From Mycolicibacterium hodleri (lineage in GTDB: Bacteria; Actinomycetota; Actinomycetes; Mycobacteriales; Mycobacteriaceae), in contig NZ_JACKTL010000020.1 of NCBI RefSeq assembly GCF_025822245.1, forward strand, positions 62,001-126,000: 64,000 bases of DNA. Reading direction: 5' to 3'. A program made the position numbers and the translations under genes. Numbering within the stretch: position 1 is the stretch's first letter; every line of letters begins with the position of its first letter. This document shows positions 59,023 through 64,000 of this stretch, piece by piece. The notes under the pieces are model-generated. The model searched no databases. It had not been told where the DNA came from and saw nothing but the letters and a program-made list of their open reading frames with translations.

Positions 59023-60713
59023 CCGATCTCCTCCTCACCGGGGCGCGCGTTCGCACGTTCGACGCCGCGGCGCCATGGGCCGAAGCGGTCGGCGTCACCG
59101 ACGGACGGATCAGCTACGTCGGGACCGCCGCGGACGCGCCGGCCGCCGCTCGCCGCGTCGAGGCGCCGGGTCGGTTGATCACCCCCGGCATCGTCGACGG
59201 CCACAACCACCTGCTGCTCGGCTTCGACGAGGACGCGGTATCCCTAGAAGGCGCCCACGACCTCACCGAGGTGCGCCGACGCATCGGCGAGTTCGCCACG
59301 CGCCGAACCGATCTCGGGTGGATCTGCGCCGAGAACGCGGTGTATTCGGTCGTCGAGGGTCGGCGCCCCAATGCCGCCGATCTCGACGGGCTCACCGACA
59401 AGCCCATCTTCGTCACCACCTACGACCAGCACTCGGTCTGGCTCAACTGCGCAGCACTGGCCGTGCTCGGCATCTCGAACGGCGTCGACGTCGCGTGGGG
59501 CCGCCCCGAGCGCGACGAGTCGGGCGAACCGACCGGCTGGGTGACCGACTTCTACACCAGCGCGATGACGGAGGCGGGCCTGGCCGCCCTTCAGGCTGAC
59601 ATCCCGATGTACTCGCCGGACCGCCGGTACCGCAAGCTCCGGTCGAGCATGCGCATGGCCACCGCGCTGGGGATCACCACCGTGGTCGAACCCCAGGTGC
59701 CGGTTGCGGAACTGCCGCTGTTCGAGCGCGCGTTGGCCGAGGGCGTCCTGACCTCCCGGGTGATCGCGGCACTGTTCCATCCGGTGGGTGCCGACGGCGG
59801 CTTCCGTCAGCGCCTTCGGGACGCCGTCGACGGTGCCGGTGCCGACCCGATGCTGCGGCTCGGCCCGGTGAAGCTCTACGCCGACGACGTGATCGAGCCC
59901 CACACGGCGCTCATGCTCGACGACTACGCCAATCGGCCGGGCGCGCGTGGGCGGCCCAGTTACCCCGGGCGCGAATTGGTCGGCGTGCTCGGCGAACTCG
60001 ACCGGATGGGCTTCCAGACCCACACCCACGCCACCGGTGATGCGGGCATCCGGCTGACGCTCGACGCGATCGAGCAGGCCGCCCGCGTCAACGGAACGCT
60101 CGATCGCCGACACGGCATCGTCCACGTCGAGTGCCTGCATCCCGACGACCTGCCGCGCTTCCGGGCGCTGGGCGTGACCGCCGCCGTGCAGCCTCGGCAC
60201 TGTTCGCCAGACCTGGTCGCCGGCACCTGGATGGACAACGTGGGCGAGGAACGCTGGAGCCGGGCCTGGCGGTTCCGCAGCCTCCTCGATTCCGGTGCGA
60301 CGGTGGCCTTTTCGAGTGACTGGCAGGTCGGCGAGATGGATCCGCTGGTCGGCGTCTACTCGGCTGCCACCCGGGCCGCGCTCGACGGATCGGACTCGTG
60401 GACGCCCGCCGAACGTGTCGGCTTCGATCGGGCTCTGGAGGCGTACACCGTGCACGGTGCCCGCGCCTGGCACCTCGAGAACGACCGGGGTCGGATCGCG
60501 GTCGGCATGCTGGCCGACCTGGTGGTGTGGTCTGACGATCTCTACCACCACGAGCAGTCGCCGACCGGGTTGCTCGAGCAGCACGCCGAGCTGACCCTGG
60601 TCGGTGGCAAGACCGTGCACTCGGCGGGCGCACTCGTCGACCGGGTGAGGCCGGAACTGCCGGAGGACCCGGTCAGCGCGGGCACGGCGTCCCAGCACGT
60701 GCACTGCCACTGA
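59019..60713 (+). CDS. Metal-dependent amidohydrolase, YtcJ-like
   Basis: This 564-residue protein belongs to the amidohydrolase_3/YtcJ group. The first metal pair is H62 and H64 in DGHNHLLLG. A Lys in LGPVKLYADDVIEPHTA can bridge the metals, THTHATGDAGI and GIVHVECLHPDD supply further His ligands, and FSSDWQVGEMDPL has the catalytic Asp. Relatives hydrolyse N-acyl or amidated compounds. M. tuberculosis carries a D-amino-acid hydrolase gene (Rv2913c) in this neighbourhood, but I cannot tell whether this is its orthologue. It is translationally coupled to the permease. Confidence 0.88.
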   Translation: MTDLLLTGARVRTFDAAAPWAEAVGVTDGRISYVGTAADAPAAARRVEAPGRLITPGIVDGHNHLLLGFDEDAVSLEGAHDLTEVRRRIGEFATRRTDLGWICAENAVYSVVEGRRPNAADLDGLTDKPIFVTTYDQHSVWLNCAALAVLGISNGVDVAWGRPERDESGEPTGWVTDFYTSAMTEAGLAALQADIPMYSPDRRYRKLRSSMRMATALGITTVVEPQVPVAELPLFERALAEGVLTSRVIAALFHPVGADGGFRQRLRDAVDGAGADPMLRLGPVKLYADDVIEPHTALMLDDYANRPGARGRPSYPGRELVGVLGELDRMGFQTHTHATGDAGIRLTLDAIEQAARVNGTLDRRHGIVHVECLHPDDLPRFRALGVTAAVQPRHCSPDLVAGTWMDNVGEERWSRAWRFRSLLDSGATVAFSSDWQVGEMDPLVGVYSAATRAALDGSDSWTPAERVGFDRALEAYTVHGARAWHLENDRGRIAVGMLADLVVWSDDLYHHEQSPTGLLEQHAELTLVGGKTVHSAGALVDRVRPELPEDPVSAGTASQHVHCH

Positions 60714-60722
60714 CGTCGGGGC

Positions 60723-61547
60723 TCAGGCCGGCTGGCTGAAACCCCAGTCGAACAGCCCGACGGCCTGTCCGTACAGATCGCCGGATCCGTACATCAGCAC
60801 CACCAGCAGGCGCCGCCCATTGCGTTGGGCGGCGGTGACGAGCGTCTTGCGCGCGAGGTCCGTGTAGCCCGTCTTGCCTGCGAAGTCGCCCGGGTAGCGC
60901 GTCAGCAGTTCGTTCTGCGCCGTCAGCGTCTTGCCGGGAAAGGCTGCCGTGGGGGACCGGAAGATCTGGGCGATCAGCGGGTAGGTCAACGCCTGGCGGT
61001 AGATCAACGCCAAATCATAAGGGGTGGTCAGGGTTTCCCAACCCGGACCGTCGAGTCCGGACGGCGACGATGCGCGAGTGCTCTTCGCTCCGAGTGCCCG
61101 CGCCTTGGCATTCATCGCGGCCACGGCCGCCCGCTGGCCGCCCAACATGTCGGCGAGCATGTTCGCGGCGTCGTTGCCCGACACCATCAGCAGGCCCGCG
61201 AGCAGCTGGGTCGTGGTGTAGGCCTGACCCGGCACCAACCCCACACACGAACACTCCACCTTGGTGTGGCTCTGGTTGGCCCGCGCGAAGGAGTTCGGGT
61301 TGAGGTGGTCCAGCACCACCATCGCCAACAGCGGCTTGATGGTGCTCGCGGGCGCCCGGGGCACACCGGGATCCCGGCTGCCGAGCACCTTCCCGCTGTC
61401 GAGGTCGGCGACGAGCCAGGCCTGAGCTGGACCGTCGGGCGGGGCCGCGACCGCCCCCGCGGGGGCGCCGTCCGGAAGTGCGGCGGCGACAGGCGCCGTC
61501 AACACCGCCACCATGGCGAGGACCGTCGCCGTCAACAGTCGTCGCAC
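60723..61547 (-). CDS. D-alanyl-D-alanine carboxypeptidase (DacB2-like)
   Basis: This 274-residue exported low-molecular-mass penicillin-binding protein trims peptidoglycan stem peptides. A signal peptide covers about residues 1-23. The three serine-transferase motifs are S68-T-I-K71, S123-G-N125 and K225-T-G227. A short C-terminus without a membrane-binding helix makes it a minimal S11 enzyme like Rv2911. The cysteine pair CSC (about residues 99-101) is shared with the second copy at 63117. It is convergent with the amidohydrolase. Confidence 0.93.
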   Translation of the reverse strand: MRRLLTATVLAMVAVLTAPVAAALPDGAPAGAVAAPPDGPAQAWLVADLDSGKVLGSRDPGVPRAPASTIKPLLAMVVLDHLNPNSFARANQSHTKVECSCVGLVPGQAYTTTQLLAGLLMVSGNDAANMLADMLGGQRAAVAAMNAKARALGAKSTRASSPSGLDGPGWETLTTPYDLALIYRQALTYPLIAQIFRSPTAAFPGKTLTAQNELLTRYPGDFAGKTGYTDLARKTLVTAAQRNGRRLLVVLMYGSGDLYGQAVGLFDWGFSQPA

Positions 61548-61605
61548 ACCGCGAGCGTAGGCAGCCCAGGACTCGCCCAGCGCGCGATCAGGTCTCCGTC
61601 GGGTA

Positions 61606-63066
61606 TCAGAAGGGTGGTGGGCTCGGGTCGCCGTCGAGGGCGTGTTCGGCGGCGGGTGTGGGTGTGGTGGTGCGTAGGCGGTGGTTGGCGCGCCGTTCGG
61701 CGGCGATGTGATGGGCGCGTTGGTGCGCGCGGGTGCGCCGGCGGCGCGGCATCTTCGCCGTGCGGTCGGACTGGTCGCGTACCTCGTTGTGGGCGTCGAG
61801 GACGATTGGGGCGGTGGGGGCGCATAGCGACGGGAAGACGATTGCGCTGCCGGGGTGGGTGACGTACCGGTCCCCGGCCGGTGAGGTCCAGATGACCGTG
61901 CCGTCGACGAGTTGTTCGTCGGACCAGCCCCAGAACGTCTTGACGAGATGGTGAAATCGGCACAGGCACTTCAGGTTCGACGCCTGGGTCGGCCCGCCGC
62001 GACCATGGGGGATCGCGTGGTCGAGGTCGGACCGGGTGGCCGGGGCGTTGCAGCCGGGGAAGCGGCACGTCAGGTCCCGGCACCGCAGGTAGTCCGCCAA
62101 CCCCTGCGAGGGCACGTAGCCGCACTCCGGAGCGGCGTCGAGCGGGTGCGCCAGTGGGCGAAGCCGGGCGGCCTTGGCCAGTTCGGTGACCATCTCCGGT
62201 GGGATCAACCCCTCGAACCCGATCATCGCCGCCGGCGCGACGCCGGTGCCGTCGACGGTGGCCTGCTCGGCGATCACGTGGATCACCACGGCGCTGGCCA
62301 CCGCGCCGGCCGCTGGGCAGTCGGCCTGTCCGCAGCGGCAGCCCAGGCGGTCCGCGCCGGCGGTGAGCGCCCCGACGGCGTCGGCTCGACGTTCGGCCAT
62401 GGCGCGGCCGTCGGCCTCACACACCGTGTTGGCCAACGCAGTGAGGCGGTCGGCGAAGGCGTGCCCCTCGGGTGCGGTGACGGTGGCGTGGATCTCGGCC
62501 AGCCCGTTGTCCACGTCGCCGACGACCACGTCGCGTCCGGCGAGGCGGTCACGGCGCCGCCGGACGGCGTCGAGGTCGACCGTCGCGATCACCCGGTCGA
62601 CGCGGGCGGCGAGCTGGGAGCGGTTGCACGATCCCCAGCGCGGGGCGCTGATTGCGAGTTCGGCGTCCACTGCGGCCAGGGTGTCGTCGTCGACGATGAG
62701 CCCGGTCCGGAACACGCAGGCCCGGAAGGTGGTCTCGTCTATGTCGCCGGCGATGAACGCTCGCCCGAGTCGGGGTAGGCAGAACCGCAGGGCGTGGGCG
62801 TAGCGGACGTGGCTGGCGGCCAGGTCGCGGCTGATGCCCAGTGCGGCGGCGACGTCCAGCGTCACCGCGTCGGTGGCGTCGACGACCCACAGGTCGGTGG
62901 CGCCCGCGTCCTCGGCCAGCCGCAGCGACACCAGCTCACCGATGGCGACGAGTCGTTCGGCAGCGGCGCACGCCTCGGCCCTCGCGGCGGAGCACATCCG
63001 CTGCAGCAACGCCGCCGACGCGCCCCGTTCGCTCATGTGTTCGATGGTAGGTGCGGGGTCTGACAT
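61606..63066 (-). CDS. 13E12-repeat family HNH endonuclease (DUF222)
   Basis: This 486-residue protein combines an N-terminal helical DUF222 domain (about 10-330) with a C-terminal HNH nuclease finger. The HNH part reads CRFPGCNAPATRSDLDH, then HGRGGPTQASNLKCLCRFHH. The last 70 residues are basic and Pro/Thr-rich. The family is multicopy in mycobacteria (REP13E12), and its copies are thought to be mobile or phage-target elements. It separates two otherwise tandem carboxypeptidase genes. The start could be ATG 63066 or ATG 63036. No flanking repeat is obvious by eye. Confidence 0.9.
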   Translation of the reverse strand: MSDPAPTIEHMSERGASAALLQRMCSAARAEACAAAERLVAIGELVSLRLAEDAGATDLWVVDATDAVTLDVAAALGISRDLAASHVRYAHALRFCLPRLGRAFIAGDIDETTFRACVFRTGLIVDDDTLAAVDAELAISAPRWGSCNRSQLAARVDRVIATVDLDAVRRRRDRLAGRDVVVGDVDNGLAEIHATVTAPEGHAFADRLTALANTVCEADGRAMAERRADAVGALTAGADRLGCRCGQADCPAAGAVASAVVIHVIAEQATVDGTGVAPAAMIGFEGLIPPEMVTELAKAARLRPLAHPLDAAPECGYVPSQGLADYLRCRDLTCRFPGCNAPATRSDLDHAIPHGRGGPTQASNLKCLCRFHHLVKTFWGWSDEQLVDGTVIWTSPAGDRYVTHPGSAIVFPSLCAPTAPIVLDAHNEVRDQSDRTAKMPRRRRTRAHQRAHHIAAERRANHRLRTTTPTPAAEHALDGDPSPPPF

Positions 63067-63116
63067 CGCTTTCGTCTAGCGGGTTCGACGACAGGAGCTC
63101 GAGCCAGGGGCGGGTC

Positions 63117-64000
63117 CTACAGCGTGCCGATCCCCGCCGACCCGTCCTGCGCGAAGCCCCAGTCGAGCAGACCGGTGGCCTGATCCCAGTACGTCGGTCC
63201 ACCCTCGACGACCAGCCCGTACATCATCGCGACGACCAGGCGCCGACCGTTGCGCTCGGCGGCGCCGACGAAGGTCTTGCGGGCGGGATCGGTGAAACCG
63301 GTCTTGCCGCCGAGCATGCCCGGGTATCGGCCCAGCAGCTCGTCCTGGTTGTAGAGCGTCACGGGCCCGTCCGCGCCCGGGAACGTGGCGGTGGGCGAGG
63401 AGGTGATCGCGGTGAACACCGGGTTGTCCAGTGCGGCACGGAAGACGACGGCCAGGTCGTGCGGTGTCGTATAGCCGTCGATGCCGGGGCCGTCCAGGCC
63501 GGAAGGCGAACCGGCGCGGGTGCCGGTGGCGCCGAGTTGCAGTGCCTTGGCGTTCATCTTGGCCACGGCGACGTCGGTGCCGCCGAGCATGTGGGCCAGG
63601 GTGTTGGCGGCGTCGTTGCCCGACACCAGCAGCAGTCCGTCGAGCAGCTCCTGAGTGGTGTAGACGTGTCCGGCAGTCACGCCGACGCAGTTGCACTCTG
63701 CCGTGGCGTCGGCCTGGGTGGCGACCACCGTGGCGTCGAGCGGCAGCTCCTCGAGGACGACGAGCGCCAGCAACACCTTGATCGTGCTTGCGGGCGGATG
63801 GGTGACGTACTGGTCGTGGCCGGCGAGGATTCGGCCGGAGTCGAGGTCGGCGACGATCCACGCAGGCGCGGGTCCGGCCGGAATCTGGGCCGCCCCGGCG
63901 GGGGCGACGTCGACGTCGGCCGCCGCATTGGGGGTGGCGAGCACCGTTGACGTGGGGAGTAGCGCCGCGATGGTGATCGCGAGGGCGCCGAGGAGCCGAG
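63117..64000 (-). CDS. D-alanyl-D-alanine carboxypeptidase, second copy (5' partial)
   Basis: The gene runs off the right edge of the window; the frame continues through a signal-peptide-like RLLGALAITIAALLPTSTVLA, so the true start lies beyond 64000. The mature part has all S11 motifs: STIK in PPASTIKVLLALVV, SGN in LLVSGNDAANTLAHMLGG and KTG in GGKTGFTDPARKTF. It matches the 60723 copy through most of its length, including a C-x-C-V-G motif. Together the two genes look like an ancient duplication. Confidence 0.92.
   Translation of the reverse strand, partial: RLLGALAITIAALLPTSTVLATPNAAADVDVAPAGAAQIPAGPAPAWIVADLDSGRILAGHDQYVTHPPASTIKVLLALVVLEELPLDATVVATQADATAECNCVGVTAGHVYTTQELLDGLLLVSGNDAANTLAHMLGGTDVAVAKMNAKALQLGATGTRAGSPSGLDGPGIDGYTTPHDLAVVFRAALDNPVFTAITSSPTATFPGADGPVTLYNQDELLGRYPGMLGGKTGFTDPARKTFVGAAERNGRRLVVAMMYGLVVEGGPTYWDQATGLLDWGFAQDGSAGIGTL

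Overview
The window is high-GC actinobacterial DNA and reads as a chromosomal segment of a fast-growing mycobacterium (Mycolicibacterium-like). The evidence is gene content and order: FAH protein, gltX, tRNA-Gln/tRNA-Glu, IclR, leuCD, hupB (with a Lys/Ala tail), mutT1, ppk, cofC/fbiD, gpsA, ddl, thiL, ung, rpmB, a DAK/YloV protein, recG, lipN, a DsbA/VKOR pair, pyruvate carboxylase, rsmD, coaD, sepIVA, DUF177, rnc, mutM, osmC, acyP, smc, ftsY, amt-glnB-glnD, ffh and a DacB-type carboxypeptidase. I recall this order from M. tuberculosis (about Rv2993c back to Rv2911) and M. smegmatis. All assignments come from reading the sequence; no database search was run.

Layout. Positions 1-8 kb are accessory: a GNAT plus polar amino-acid ABC transporter operon, a small membrane protein, an amidohydrolase gene that is frameshifted as given, an MFS exporter, and a secreted protein with a Ser/Thr-rich tail. 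A 393-bp regulatory gap with two near-identical palindromes follows. Positions 8.4-14.9 kb hold the FAH protein, gltX, two tRNAs, leucine biosynthesis with its IclR regulator, and hupB. Positions 14.9-18.8 kb form a minus-strand cofC-ppk-mutT1 block (F420, polyphosphate, nucleotide sanitation). Positions 18.8-29.7 kb run mostly on the plus strand: gpsA, a PLP enzyme, ddl, thiL, ung, a DAK protein, recG and a secreted nuclease. Positions 29.7-34 kb hold two tandem aldo/keto reductases, an esterase and the envelope disulfide pair DsbA-like/VKOR. Positions 34-43 kb hold pyc, rsmD, coaD, sepIVA, DUF177, rnc, mutM, a cupin, osmC and acyP. Positions 43-54 kb hold smc, both protein halves of the SRP pathway (ftsY, ffh) and the nitrogen-sensing operon amt-glnB-glnD behind two GlnR-type boxes. 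Positions 54-64 kb are accessory again: two amidohydrolases, an orphan CysJ-like diflavin reductase, a TetR-permease-amidohydrolase cassette, and two DacB-type carboxypeptidases separated by a 13E12-type HNH gene.

Regulation that can be read directly: many housekeeping genes have a TANNNT -10 element 6-8 nt before the start codon and no Shine-Dalgarno sequence, the signature of leaderless mycobacterial transcripts. Four strong hairpins mark transcript ends. I found no phage, CRISPR array, integrase or IS element. The only mobile-like gene is the 13E12 HNH protein. The most interesting non-routine signals are the paired palindromes at 8.04/8.22 kb beside the Ser-rich secreted protein, the TetR/permease/amidohydrolase cassette with its own palindrome at 57.5 kb, the apparent CTG start of rsmD, the frameshifted amidohydrolase, and the direct coaD-sepIVA junction where M. 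tuberculosis carries its PDIM/PGL locus. I do not see a clearly new multi-gene system.
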